Part shown: in pieces, positions 8,946-17,178 of the stretch
How positions within the stretch are numbered: position 1 is the stretch's first letter
Layout of the letters: every line of letters begins with the position of its first letter
Source of the DNA: Aquimonas sp046318115
GTDB taxonomy: Bacteria; Pseudomonadota; Gammaproteobacteria; Xanthomonadales; Xanthomonadaceae
Reading direction: 5' to 3'
DNA length: 64,000 nt
NCBI GenBank assembly: GCA_046318115.1
Contig: JBKCVA010000021.1
Coordinates: 1 to 64,000, forward strand
Translations under genes and position numbers: made by a program
The notes under the pieces: generated by a model
Database searches by the model: none
Told to the model about the DNA's origin: nothing
Seen by the model: only the letters and a program-made list of their open reading frames with translations

Positions 8946-9347
8946 ATGTCCCCACTCATGCCTGCCGTCCGCGCGCTGCTCGTGCTCGCGCTGTTCTCGA
9001 TCGCGAGCCTTGCCCAGGCCGAGAGTCGCTTCGACGCCTTCACCCCGGAACGTTTCCAGGCGCTGCAGGCGGAGGGCAAGACCATCGTCATTGACGTGTG
9101 GGCGCCGTGGTGCCCGACCTGCCGCAACCAGTCGCCAAAGCTCGAGGCCCTGTTGGCCGAGCCGGCCTTCGCGGAGTTCGCAGGGCTGAAGCTGCACTGG
9201 GACGATCAACGCGAACTCGCCAAGCAGCTCGGCGCACCGCGACAGAGCACGGTGTTCGTGTTCAAGGGCAGCGAGCAGCGCGCAATGAGCGTGGCCGAGA
9301 CTGATCTCGACCGGCTGCGCGAGGTCTACCGCACGGGCCTCGACTGA
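8946..9347 (+). CDS. Exported thioredoxin-fold protein
   Basis: A 133-residue protein with a signal peptide (about 1-25, ending LAQAES) and a thioredoxin fold. The active site is WCPTC at 55-59, and TVFVFKGSE supplies the later strand, although the usual cis-Pro is not in a standard TP pair. It lacks the family's central insertion, so it is a minimal periplasmic thioredoxin. It sits 7 bp before a CcdA-like membrane protein, so the membrane protein probably keeps it reduced, as in DsbD-type relays split over two genes. Confidence 0.88.
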   Translation: MSPLMPAVRALLVLALFSIASLAQAESRFDAFTPERFQALQAEGKTIVIDVWAPWCPTCRNQSPKLEALLAEPAFAEFAGLKLHWDDQRELAKQLGAPRQSTVFVFKGSEQRAMSVAETDLDRLREVYRTGLD

Positions 9348-9354
9348 AGCACCT

Positions 9355-10083
9355 GTGGATCTCTCGCTCACCACGCTCGGGCTGGCCGCAATCGCCGGCC
9401 TGCTCACCACGCTGTCGCCTTGCGTGCTGCCGATCCTGCCGATGGTGGCCGCCTCGGCCACCGGCCGCAGCCGCTGGGGTCTGCCAGCCTTGGCCGCGGG
9501 CCTGGCGCTGGCTTTCACCCTGATCGGAGTGACCCTTGCGCGCAGCGGCGATCTGCTGGGACTCGACGAGCGTGCCCTGCGCAGCATGGCCGGCGTGCTG
9601 ATGCTGGTGCTGGGCACGGTGCTGATCAGCGCGCGCCTGCAGGCGGCGCTGTCGGGCCTGTTGTCGAAGCTCGGTTCGCTGGGCGGCAATGCCGCAGCCA
9701 AGATCCGCAGCGAGCACCCGGCCGCGCAGTTTGGCGTCGGCGCCCTGCTCGGCGTGGCCTGGAGCCCCTGCGTCGGGCCCACCCTGGGCGCGGCGATCGC
9801 GCTTGCAGCCACGGGTCAAGGCAGCGCTCAGGCCGCCGTGGTGATGTCGGTGTTCAGCGTCGGCGCGGTGCTGCCCCTGCTCGGCGCAGGACTGCTCTCA
9901 CGCCAGGCCTTCGCCTGCCTGCGCGATCGCGCCCTCAGCGCGGGTGGCATCGGCAAGACGGTGATGGGCGCCAGCCTGCTGCTGGTCGGCGTGCTGGTGC
10001 TGAGCGGCCTCGACAAGGCACTGGAAGCCTGGCTGCTCGATGTGGGGCCGAGCTGGTTGACGGAACTGAGCGTGCGGTTCTGA
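9355..10083 (+). CDS. CcdA/DsbD-like transmembrane electron carrier
   Basis: A 242-residue polytopic membrane protein, start GTG 9355. It has the two half-repeats of the CcdA/DsbD beta family, each with a Cys beside Pro: LSPCVLPILP near residue 21 and WSPCVGPTLG near residue 141. About six membrane helices are predicted by eye. Such proteins pass electrons from cytoplasmic thioredoxin to a periplasmic partner; the thioredoxin-fold protein encoded 7 bp upstream is the obvious partner. It is not linked to cytochrome c maturation genes here, so a general periplasmic reductant role is as likely as a cytochrome role. Confidence 0.88.
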   Translation: MDLSLTTLGLAAIAGLLTTLSPCVLPILPMVAASATGRSRWGLPALAAGLALAFTLIGVTLARSGDLLGLDERALRSMAGVLMLVLGTVLISARLQAALSGLLSKLGSLGGNAAAKIRSEHPAAQFGVGALLGVAWSPCVGPTLGAAIALAATGQGSAQAAVVMSVFSVGAVLPLLGAGLLSRQAFACLRDRALSAGGIGKTVMGASLLLVGVLVLSGLDKALEAWLLDVGPSWLTELSVRF

Positions 10084-10304
10084 GGCTTGGCAACGGCGGG
10101 GCCTGCTGGACTGGGGCGTGGAGATTGCCCCATGAAGGCAGGCCCCCGACGGGATCCCGACTTTGCACGCACCCTAGCCGCAGCAGCGCTTGATTCCGGG
10201 CGGAATTCGGCAAAGTCAGGGGGAGCGCCCAGACTTCCAGAGCCGCCTGCGCGGGTCTACCGTAGGAAAGGTGGCGCGTAGCCTGGAGGCAAACCGGTGG
10301 GAAT

Positions 10305-10604
10305 ATGCGATTGAGGCTGAAACCCTACGAGGCTCCGTGGCACATCACGACGCGCTCGATCACGTTCGGACTGATCGCCCTGAGCTTCGCTTCCTGGCTG
10401 ACGGCATTTGCCGTCAACAGCTTCGCCCACCCGTGGTTCATGGGGGTGTTGGCCTTGGCCTTCCTGGTGTTCGGCCTGAGCGGCGCTCTCGCCTGGATTG
10501 TCTATTGCGTAGGGTTCGCGCCGGGATTTGCCGCACGGGCAGCGCGAAGAATTCGCCAGCGCATCGGAACGCGCAGGGAGGAGCAAGATCAGGATTCCCG
10601 GTGA
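10305..10604 (+). CDS. Small membrane protein of unknown function
   Basis: A 99-residue open frame from ATG 10305. Two clear membrane helices (about 20-41 and 46-70) are separated by a short HPWF loop. An Arg-rich cytoplasmic tail follows, RAARRIRQRIGTRR. I recognise no family. The Shine-Dalgarno match is weak (GGTGGG) and the 221 bp upstream hold no other convincing gene. The hydrophobic pattern and frame-consistent third-position GC favour a real gene. Confidence 0.5.
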   Translation: MRLRLKPYEAPWHITTRSITFGLIALSFASWLTAFAVNSFAHPWFMGVLALAFLVFGLSGALAWIVYCVGFAPGFAARAARRIRQRIGTRREEQDQDSR

Positions 10605-10680
10605 CCCTCGCACCTGCACCGCAGGCATCTTCCATCGCGTTCACGGGGTGCTTGCGCATCCGACCTCGGGGGACACTCCA

Positions 10681-11121
10681 TTGAACCTCCTCGTTAGGCG
10701 AAGACACATCTCAACCCCGCCCGGCTATCCCGAGCGGGAGTGCTTTCTGGTTTCGTACCAGATGCCCTTCTGCAGGCACTGCTATGTGCTCTGCCACGAG
10801 CCGACAGATCCGGATCATCCAAGTGTCGACCTCGCGACCATGAGCTTCTTCATCTCGGAGGCGCACGCGCTGTCGACGAAGGCGGTGGGAAACGCCCACT
10901 CGTTCGTCATCATTCACAGCGGCGGCTTCGTTCGTAAGCGCCACAATCTGCACCTGCATGTCTTCGTGATCCGGAGGCGGTGGCAAAAGGCTTGGCTGTA
11001 CGCGCTGTTGACAGCCATCCACGGCACCTCCGCGGCATGGAGGCTGGCGCTGGGGGCATTCGGACGCGCGCCTGCCCGGCACTTCGAGCCCAAGGGCTCT
11101 CGCCACCCGTCCGCGGACTGA
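10681..11121 (+). CDS. Unknown protein with HIT-like His cluster
   Basis: The most likely start is TTG 10681, behind GGGGGAC, giving 146 residues. The frame is also open upstream. A CRHCYVLCHEP segment near residue 33 is Cys/His-rich and could bind metal. KRHNLHLHVFVIRR near residue 90 resembles the H-x-H-x-H core of histidine-triad hydrolases, but the rest does not look like a complete HIT domain. I do not recognise the family. It lies just before a cluster of palindromic repeats, and the low-GC-third-position codons are somewhat more common than in neighbours. Confidence 0.45.
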   Translation: MNLLVRRRHISTPPGYPERECFLVSYQMPFCRHCYVLCHEPTDPDHPSVDLATMSFFISEAHALSTKAVGNAHSFVIIHSGGFVRKRHNLHLHVFVIRRRWQKAWLYALLTAIHGTSAAWRLALGAFGRAPARHFEPKGSRHPSAD

Positions 11122-11279
11122 CGCGCCGGCGAACGTGACCTCGGGTCTGGCCGGCCTCCGCATGCGTGCGCTGACCGGCTTCAGCATGGCGTTGACCTGC
11201 GCTGTTTGTGCGCGCGTGGGCGGGCTCCGCGAGTCACTCCCATTGAAAGCAAAACTGACCGCAGCGAAGGTCTCGGTTC

Positions 11280-11302
11280 GGTGGGTCAAGACCCACCCTA
11301 TG
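11280..11302 (-). repeat. CATAGGGTGGG palindromic repeat, inverted copy
   Basis: Reverse complement of CATAGGGTGGGTCTTGACCC plus ACC. Hairpin arms GGTGGGTC and GACCCACC flank TT. This copy faces the three copies that follow, so paired copies could form a larger cruciform. Confidence 0.8.
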
Positions 11303-11341
11303 CGTCGTGCGGGGTACCGGGGTTTCGAACAGCCGGACAGC

Positions 11342-11364
11342 CATAGGGTGGGTCTTGACCCACC
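11342..11364 (+). repeat. CATAGGGTGGG palindromic repeat, core only
   Basis: Identical 23-base hairpin core, 5 bp before the next copy. It lacks the longer tail. Confidence 0.8.
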
Positions 11365-11369
11365 AGGAA

Positions 11370-11443
11370 CATAGGGTGGGTCTTGACCCACCGGAGCCCA
11401 ACGCTCGCCTCTGTCTCGAAGAGGGCGACAATTCGCGACGAAG
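11370..11443 (+). repeat. CATAGGGTGGG repeat with 50-bp tail, copy 1
   Basis: The hairpin core is followed by GGAGCCCAACGCTCGCCTCT and a tail ending GGCGACAATTCGCGAC. The same 74-bp unit recurs 118 bp downstream with a few differences, so core and tail move together. Confidence 0.8.
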
Positions 11444-11487
11444 GGCCCAGCCCAACGCTCGCCTCGACAAGGGTCTTGCCCCCGAGC

Positions 11488-11561
11488 CATAGGGTGGGTC
11501 TTGACCCACCGGAGCCCCACGCTCGCCTCTGTCTCGAAGAGGGCGACAATTCGCGACAAAC
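11488..11561 (+). repeat. CATAGGGTGGG repeat with 50-bp tail, copy 2
   Basis: Near-identical direct repeat of 11370-11443. Differences are the A/C in GAGCCC(A/C)ACGC and at the end of the tail. It lies about 60 bp from the 3' end of truD. Confidence 0.8.
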
Positions 11562-11621
11562 GGGGCGCCCAGCCTTGCGCGATCCGTGTTCGCGCGTCGC
11601 GACGCAATCCGGCGCTCGCGA

Positions 11622-12662
11622 CTACTCCCCGCCCCGCCCCGCGGCATCCGTGATCTCGCCAAGCGCTTCCAGCACGCTGGTCGCGAACGCGCCCGCCGGC
11701 AGGAAGAACTCGATCTGCAGGGTCACGTCATCTTCGAAGCGCCACACCAGCTCGCGCACTGGCAGCCGCAGCGCGCGACGCTCCTGCTTGAGGTCGATCG
11801 ACTCCAATCCGGCTCGCAACGCCTCGAACTGCGCCGCGCACTGCGTCTCCAGTTCGGCAAGCGCACCCGCGCAGCGCAAGGCGCCAGTGCCCCACAGCGG
11901 CCCGGTCGGGTGGATGTCCATGCGGTGCGCGCGCTCGATCAATTCAGGCGTGATCGGCTCGGGCCCGAACACGCTGTGGCTGCCGTCGAGCATGCACACC
12001 TCGCCCTCGATCAGCTGGTCCCAGTCACCGCGCTGCACGCGTTCGCCAAGCACTGTGTTGAAGATCGCCGAGCGCGCCGACGACAGCAGGATCGAGCGCT
12101 CTTCGCGATCGACGCGACGCCCCGCGAACATCGCCTCGGCAGCCTGAAGATTGCGGCCGTCTCGACCGAAACGCTGTGCGCCGAAGTAGTTGGGCACGCC
12201 GCGCGCAGCGATGTTGGCGAGGCGCTGTTCGATGGCCTCGCGGGCACCTTCAACCCCGCGCAGGCGCAGGTGGAAGCGGTTGCCCTTCAGCGCGCCGCGC
12301 GGAAGCTTGCGGTTGTGCCAGATCTGCTCGATCAGCACGGCTTCTGCGTCTTCAAACGGCGTGGCCGGTGCGATGCGCTTGGGCAGGTGCAGGCTGAACC
12401 ACTGGCGGGTCACCGCGTGACGATCCTTCAGCCCCGCGTAGCCCACGCCCATCGGCGCGATGCCGGCCCACTTGGCCAGCTGCTTGGCGATCCAGCCGGT
12501 GTTGGCCTGACGCTTTTCGATGCAGACAAACAGGTGCTCACCGCCGCCGCCCGGGGCGAAGCCCAGCACCTCATCGACGCGGAAATCCTCGGGCTGCTCG
12601 CGGATACGCGCAGACAGCACCGCCTCGCCCAGCGCGCGCGGCCGCTCCGGCACCGCGCTCAT
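11622..12662 (-). CDS. truD: tRNA pseudouridine(13) synthase TruD
   Basis: TruD converts U13 of tRNA-Glu to pseudouridine. The 346-residue protein has the catalytic GLKDRHA motif with D80, the same position as in E. coli. It also has the TruD-specific NYFGAQRFGR block near residue 165 and a TRUD insertion domain after it. Length is normal. Its ATG overlaps the ispF stop (ATGA), so the two are translated together. The linkage ispF-truD is usual in gammaproteobacteria; ispD, which commonly precedes them, is not next to them here. Confidence 0.97.
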   Translation of the reverse strand: MSAVPERPRALGEAVLSARIREQPEDFRVDEVLGFAPGGGGEHLFVCIEKRQANTGWIAKQLAKWAGIAPMGVGYAGLKDRHAVTRQWFSLHLPKRIAPATPFEDAEAVLIEQIWHNRKLPRGALKGNRFHLRLRGVEGAREAIEQRLANIAARGVPNYFGAQRFGRDGRNLQAAEAMFAGRRVDREERSILLSSARSAIFNTVLGERVQRGDWDQLIEGEVCMLDGSHSVFGPEPITPELIERAHRMDIHPTGPLWGTGALRCAGALAELETQCAAQFEALRAGLESIDLKQERRALRLPVRELVWRFEDDVTLQIEFFLPAGAFATSVLEALGEITDAAGRGGE

Positions 12663-13141
12663 GCGCCCACCTTCTGCAGCAGGGCCACGGCCTGGGCGGC
12701 GATACCTTCCTCGCGGCCGGTGAAGCCCAGCTTCTCGCTGGTGGTGGCCTTGACGCTGACCGCGTCGACATCGATCTCAAGATCCGCCGCAAGATTCGCG
12801 CGCATGGCCTCGATGTGCGGCAGCAGCTTGGGCCGCTCGCAGACCACGACGCTGTCGACGTTCACCACCGCCCAGCCGCGCGCTTTCAGCATCGCCAGCA
12901 CGGCGCGCAGCAGGTTGCGGCTGTCCGCGCCTTTCCAGCGGTCGTCCGAGGGCGGGAAGTGCTTGCCGATATCGCCCAGCGACAGCGCGCCCAGCAAGGC
13001 GTCGCACAGGGCATGGATCAGCACGTCGCCATCGGAGTGGGCGACGATGCCGCGGCCATGCGGGATACGCACGCCGCCGAGAGTGACGAAATCGCCGGGG
13101 CCGAAGGCGTGGACGTCGTAGCCGGTGCCGATGCGGAACAT
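12659..13141 (-). CDS. ispF: 2-C-methyl-D-erythritol 2,4-cyclodiphosphate synthase
   Basis: IspF makes the cyclodiphosphate intermediate of the MEP isoprenoid pathway. The 160-residue product has the zinc ligands in GYDVHAF (D8, H10) and the later His in IHALCDALLGA, as well as the AHSDGDV loop and the KATTSEKLGFTGR substrate segment. Start at 13141 gives the standard MFRIGTGYD N terminus. The gene is cotranslated with truD; a YedK-type gene lies 95 bp upstream in the place where ispD often sits. Confidence 0.97.
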   Translation of the reverse strand: MFRIGTGYDVHAFGPGDFVTLGGVRIPHGRGIVAHSDGDVLIHALCDALLGALSLGDIGKHFPPSDDRWKGADSRNLLRAVLAMLKARGWAVVNVDSVVVCERPKLLPHIEAMRANLAADLEIDVDAVSVKATTSEKLGFTGREEGIAAQAVALLQKVGA

Positions 13142-13236
13142 GGCGGTTTCCTTGGGACGCGGGGCGCTGTGAAGCGGGGCGCGGATGGTGGTGCAGGCGG
13201 TGGCCGGCTGCAAGCGCTGGGTCGACGCGGCTGAAC

Positions 13237-13914
13237 TCAGAACAGACCGGGCTGCTCGGGCGCGGGCGCCAAACGCGGCCTGCGCGGCGAAGCCGGCGGC
13301 GCGCGCCCACGCTCGACCTTGAGGGCAGGCGTCTGCAGCGACAGCGCGAAGGCTTCGGCTTCGAGCAAGGACAGATCCAGCCACTGCCGCGCGTCTTCGC
13401 GCGCGACCAGCACCGGCATGCGGTCATGCACCTCGGCGACCTGGCCACGCGCTTCGGTGGTCAGAATCGTGAAGCTCTCGACCGCCTCGTCGCCGCGCTG
13501 CCAGCGCTCCCACAGGCCGGCGAACAGCAGGGCCCCGCCGGCGGCGGGCTCGAACAGATGCGGGATCTTGCGTCCGACCTCCTCGCGCCACTCGTACCAG
13601 CCCGAGGCCGGCACCAGGCAGCGGCGCGCGCGGAAGGCGCCGCGGAACACCGGCTTCTCGGCGACGCTTTCGACGCGCGCATTGAAGGCCGAGAACTTCG
13701 TCGAGGGAGCTTCCGACCAGGCCGGCACCAAGCCCCAGCGCAGGCGCGCCGCGCGCAGCACGCCCTCGGCGTCGGGTCGCAGCACCCAGGCCCGCGCGGT
13801 CGGCGCGATGTTCAGCTCGATGCCGGGCGGCACCGCGGGCGCGAGCACCGGCAGCGGCGTCGAAGCCGCATGGACCTCGGCCCAGGTGGTGGCATTGGTG
13901 TAGCGACCGCACAT
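13237..13914 (-). CDS. yedK: HMCES/YedK-type abasic-site processing protein
   Basis: Members form a DNA-protein crosslink with abasic sites in single-stranded DNA through Cys2 after Met removal. This 225-residue protein begins MCGRY, and has NARVE, a GWYEW loop and the HDRMPV motif, which are the catalytic Asn, Glu and His positions of the SRAP family. The C-terminal 25 residues are Pro/Arg-rich and probably disordered. The gene runs in the same direction as ispF-truD. Confidence 0.95.
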   Translation of the reverse strand: MCGRYTNATTWAEVHAASTPLPVLAPAVPPGIELNIAPTARAWVLRPDAEGVLRAARLRWGLVPAWSEAPSTKFSAFNARVESVAEKPVFRGAFRARRCLVPASGWYEWREEVGRKIPHLFEPAAGGALLFAGLWERWQRGDEAVESFTILTTEARGQVAEVHDRMPVLVAREDARQWLDLSLLEAEAFALSLQTPALKVERGRAPPASPRRPRLAPAPEQPGLF

Positions 13915-14047
13915 GGCAAGCTCGGCGTGAGGCGGGTCTCTAGGCTAACGCGCAGTGCCTGAAGAGCCGAGCGCAGATCATGGCGCTTGCGCTTGCGGCC
14001 TCCTTGGGGGGAGTGAAGAGCTAGAAGTGAGTTGTGAGTAGTGAGAG

Positions 14048-14124
14048 GTGCGTGGTGCGTGGTGCGTGGTGCGTGGTGCGTGGTGCGTGGTGCGTGGTGC
14101 GTGGTGCGTGGTGAGTGGTGAGTG
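14048..14124 (+). repeat. Tandem heptanucleotide repeat (GTGCGTG)9 plus variants
   Basis: Nine perfect GTGCGTG units (14048-14110) are followed by two GTGAGTG units (14111-14124). Decayed GTGAG-like copies precede them from about 14023. The repeat falls in the 374-bp gap between the divergent yedK and racemase genes. A unit of 7 would shift any frame, and no gene spans it. It looks like a slippage-prone variable tract. Confidence 0.9.
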
Positions 14125-14288
14125 GTGAACGATGCTTTCGAGCCAGCCGCAGCGCGCAGACACGTTGCCCTTCGCCCCACGGGAGAAGGTGGCGCGCAGC
14201 GCCGGATGAGGGGCCGTGCGGAGCGCAACGCTCCCGCGCCCCGGGCCTGCGGCACACTGTTCCACCCGCACCACGAAGAGAACACCGC

Positions 14289-14981
14289 ATGCGCAGACTC
14301 GGCCTGATCGGCGGCATGAGCTGGGAGTCCACCGCGCTCTACTACCGAGCGCTCAACGAAGGCGTGCGCGCGCGTCTGGGCGGCCTGCATTCAGCGGAGC
14401 TGCTGCTGCACAGCGTCGACTTCGCCGACATCGAGGTCCTCCAGCGTGCGGACGACTGGACGCAGGCCGGCAAGGTACTGGGCGAAGCGGCCTTGGGGCT
14501 GCAGCGCGCCGGCGCCGAAGGCCTGCTGCTGTGTACCAACACCATGCACAAGGTGGCACCGTCGATCGAGGCGCGCTGCGACCTGCCCCTGCTGCACATC
14601 GCCGATGCCACCGGTGCGGCCATCCGTGCTGCGGGTCTGAAGCGCGTGGCTCTGCTAGGCACCCGCTTCACCATGCGCGAGGCGTTCTACCGCGAGCGTC
14701 TTCGCGAGCGCTTCGACCTGGTGGTCGAGGTCCCGGACGAGGCCGCGCAGGCCGGGATCGATCGGGTGATCTTCGAGGAGCTGTGCCTCGGCCGCATCGA
14801 GAACGCCTCGCGTGCGCTGTATCGGGACGCCTGCGCGCGCCTGCTGGATGCCGGCAGCGAAGGCGTGATCCTCGGCTGCACCGAGATCGGCCTGCTGCTC
14901 AAGCCAGAAGACGTGGCCGCACCGCTCTTCGACACGGCAGCGCTGCACGTTGAGGCAGCGCTCGATTGGGCACTGGCATAG
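14289..14981 (+). CDS. Aspartate/glutamate racemase family protein
   Basis: A 230-residue cofactor-independent amino-acid racemase. It starts MRRLGLIGGMSWEST, has the first catalytic Cys in LLCTNTMHK (about residue 82) and the second in ILGCTEIGLL (about residue 197). Both catalytic thiols are present, so the enzyme should be active. The GGMSWEST N terminus is typical of the YgeA/RacX branch with broad substrate range. Monocistronic; the tandem heptamer lies about 165 bp upstream. Confidence 0.93.
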   Translation: MRRLGLIGGMSWESTALYYRALNEGVRARLGGLHSAELLLHSVDFADIEVLQRADDWTQAGKVLGEAALGLQRAGAEGLLLCTNTMHKVAPSIEARCDLPLLHIADATGAAIRAAGLKRVALLGTRFTMREAFYRERLRERFDLVVEVPDEAAQAGIDRVIFEELCLGRIENASRALYRDACARLLDAGSEGVILGCTEIGLLLKPEDVAAPLFDTAALHVEAALDWALA

Positions 14982-15095
14982 CCGCTGCGGATCGGTGACC
15001 CGCAGGCCCAGCTCTAGGGCCCTCCGCCTCCAGATCGACGCGGTGATGTGCAACGGCCCATCGAAGACGATGACCGAGGCCGGTGCGGGCTCAGG

Positions 15096-15132
15096 GTTGG
15101 GCGGGGCCCACCCCATTGGAATCCTCCATCAC
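15096..15132 (+). repeat. GGGCCCACCCCATTGG repeat, second subtype
   Basis: A GTTGGGCGGGGCCCACCCCA core is followed by TTGGAATCCTCCATCAC. A close copy sits at 17402-17451, with the same AATCCnCCATCAC tail. It pairs head-to-tail with a CACAGGGTGGG copy just downstream. Confidence 0.65.
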
Positions 15133-15137
15133 AAGCC

Positions 15138-15179
15138 CACAGGGTGGGCCCTCGCCCACCATGGCGTGGAGGCTCGCCT
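15138..15179 (+). repeat. CATAGGGTGGG palindromic repeat, diverged copy
   Basis: CACAGGGTGGGCCCTCGCCC followed by ACCATGGCGTGGAGGCTCGCCT. It keeps the hairpin arms and the GCTCGCCT tail seen in the 11.4-kb copies. Confidence 0.65.
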
Positions 15180-15357
15180 GGCTCAGCGGTTTCTCGATGT
15201 TGCCTGGCGGCCCGCTCCGGTCCGTCGCTTTCCGATTCGTTAGGAGGTTCACCCCGCTCGGCCGAACATCGCAGGCCAGGTGCGGCTGCCTGCGCACGCA
15301 CTGTCGGCCTTTCCGAATCGAGTGTTACTGTGTTTCGAAATCAGCCGGAGCTTTTGC

Positions 15358-17178
15358 ATGCGCGCCTTCGAAACGAGCGAGTTCAGCGTGCGCGGTCGCT
15401 GGCTGGCGCTGCTTCTGGGCCTGCTGGTGGGCGTGCCCGTCCCGCGTCCGGCGGCTGCTCAGCAGAATACGAACGCAAAGCCAGCCGCGCCCCCCGAAAC
15501 CGTGTTCCAGCCGGACGTCAGGTTCCAGGCCCGCGACGGCGTCGAGCTCGCCCTGCGGCTCTGGCGTCCGGAGACCGTCGAGCAGGTCCCGGTGGTGCTG
15601 CAGCACACGCCTTATCTGTCCGACGAAACCCATCTGCGCGCGCAGAAGTTCGTAGCGGCCGGCTTCGCCTATGCCAGCCTCGACCGTCGCGGACGCGGCG
15701 TCTCCGGCGGCGACTACGTTCCGCTGGAAAACAGTGGCCCCGATGGCGCCGATGCCGTGGCCTAGCTGGCTGCGCAGCCCTGGTCCGACGGCCGCGTGGC
15801 GAGCATGGGCGGCTCCTATCGCGGCATGACCCAGTGGCAGATGCTGGCCGAGCAGCCTCCGGCGCTGCTGGCGGCCGCACCGACCGCATCGGTCTACCCG
15901 GGCTGGGACTTCCCGCAGCCGCGCGGGATTTTCCTGAGTTACATGGCGCAGTGGCTGGCCTTTACCGACGGACGCGCCAGCAATACCCAAGTGTTCGGCG
16001 ACGTTTCCTACTGGCGCGGAAAGTACGAGCGGATCCACCGCGGCGAGCTCCCCTTCAGCGAGCTCGCGCGAATCAGCGGTGCCCCGCAGGCGCGGTTCGA
16101 GCGCTGGCTGGCGCACCCCGGCTTCGACAGCCATTGGCGGAGCCTGAATCCGAGCGCCGAGGACTACGCGCGCATGCAGCCGCCGCTGCTCAGCATCACC
16201 GGCTACTTCGACGGCGATCAGGAAGGCACGCTGCGCTACTACGAGGAGCACCTGCGCCACGCCAGCGCGGACATCGCGGATCGCCACTGGCTGCTGATCG
16301 GCCCCTGGAATCATGCGGGCACACGCACACCGACCCGGACGGTCGGCGGCCTCGAATTCGCCGACGCCGCCATCCTCGACATCGACGCACTCCATATCGC
16401 CTGGTTCAACCACGTACTGCGCGGCGCCGAGCGCCCCGCCGCTCTCGCTGGCAGGGTCAACTACTACGTGATGGGCGCCGAGGAATGGCGCCACGCTGAC
16501 ACACTGCAGGACGTTGCCGCACACACCTGGGCGCTCTACCTCGACCCGGATGGCGCCGACGCGACGTCGGTCTTCCACAGCGGTCGCCTCGGCGCCGCGC
16601 CGCCCGCGCGCGCCACCCCCAGCAGCTACCGCTTCGATCCAAGCGTCGTGCACGGTGGCGAGCCGGTTCTGACCAGCGGGCCCGACACCTATGCCGGCCA
16701 TGCGGGCGCAGGCCGGCCGAACCAGCTGTTCTTCCACAGTGCGCCGCTGCCTGCAGCGCGGACGGTCTGCGGGCAGATCCGCTTCCAGGCCCACATCGAG
16801 ATCGACGTACCCGACACCGACGTGCACGTCGAGCTGTTCGAGGTGGATGCGAAGCAGGCGATCCGCTGGCTCGGCCGTGACTACCTGCGCGCTCGCTTCC
16901 GCGAAAGCTTCAGCGAAGAACGACTCGCGCAGCCCGGTCGGATCGAAACCTGGAACTTCGATCGCTTCTGGTGGACGTGCCGGCGGCTGGAAGCCGGCAG
17001 CCGGCTGCGGCTGGTGATCGGACCGGTCGACACACCCGACCTGCAGAAAAACCTGCACACGGGCGGACGCATCGGCTTCGAGCGCATGGAAGACGCGCGC
17101 ACCGCCACGGTGCGCCTGCATCACGACCGCAGATACCCCAGCCGCCTGCTGCTGCCGACGGTCGAACCGATCGACTGA
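15358..17178 (+). pseudogene. CocE/NonD-family alpha/beta hydrolase with premature amber stop
   Basis: The frame encodes an exported X-Pro dipeptidyl-peptidase/CocE-type hydrolase of about 606 residues: signal peptide (to about residue 35), alpha/beta-hydrolase core, cap domain and C-terminal jelly-roll. Start ATG 15358 has GGAG upstream. A TAG codon at 15763-15765 interrupts the frame exactly where relatives have the Trp of a WLAAQPW segment, so one G-to-A change explains it. Sequence after the stop is otherwise intact: the nucleophile motif GGSYRGM, the GYFDGDQEGT region and the GPWNHAG His. Without readthrough only 135 residues would be made. A sequencing error is possible. Confidence 0.85.

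Larger units (their letters stand above)
11122..11621. other. Gene-free 500-bp region with repeat cluster
   Basis: No convincing gene lies between the unknown gene ending at 11121 and truD. The right 320 bp hold four copies of a hairpin-forming repeat, listed separately. Long frames across the region are translations of the repeat. The left 150 bp show nothing I can assign. Confidence 0.6.
14982..15357. other. Gene-free 376-bp region with two repeats
   Basis: Between the racemase and the CocE-like pseudogene. It holds two palindromic repeats listed separately. Open frames here are short and lack ribosome-binding sites. I see no gene. Confidence 0.6.

Noticed and set aside
10087..10281. 64-codon frame after the CcdA-like gene
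   Set aside because: No ribosome-binding site, Arg/Pro-rich composition typical of out-of-frame GC-rich DNA, no recognisable feature.
11586..13121. Long plus-strand frame through the repeat cluster into truD-ispF
   Set aside because: Antisense to truD and ispF; its N-terminal part is a translation of repeat DNA.
14048..14124. Tandem repeats that might be a CRISPR array
   Set aside because: Units of 7 bp with no spacers and no cas genes; it is a simple tandem repeat.
15763..15765. TAG read as pyrrolysine or other recoding
   Set aside because: Relatives have Trp here, a single base change explains it, and no recoding machinery is seen in the window.
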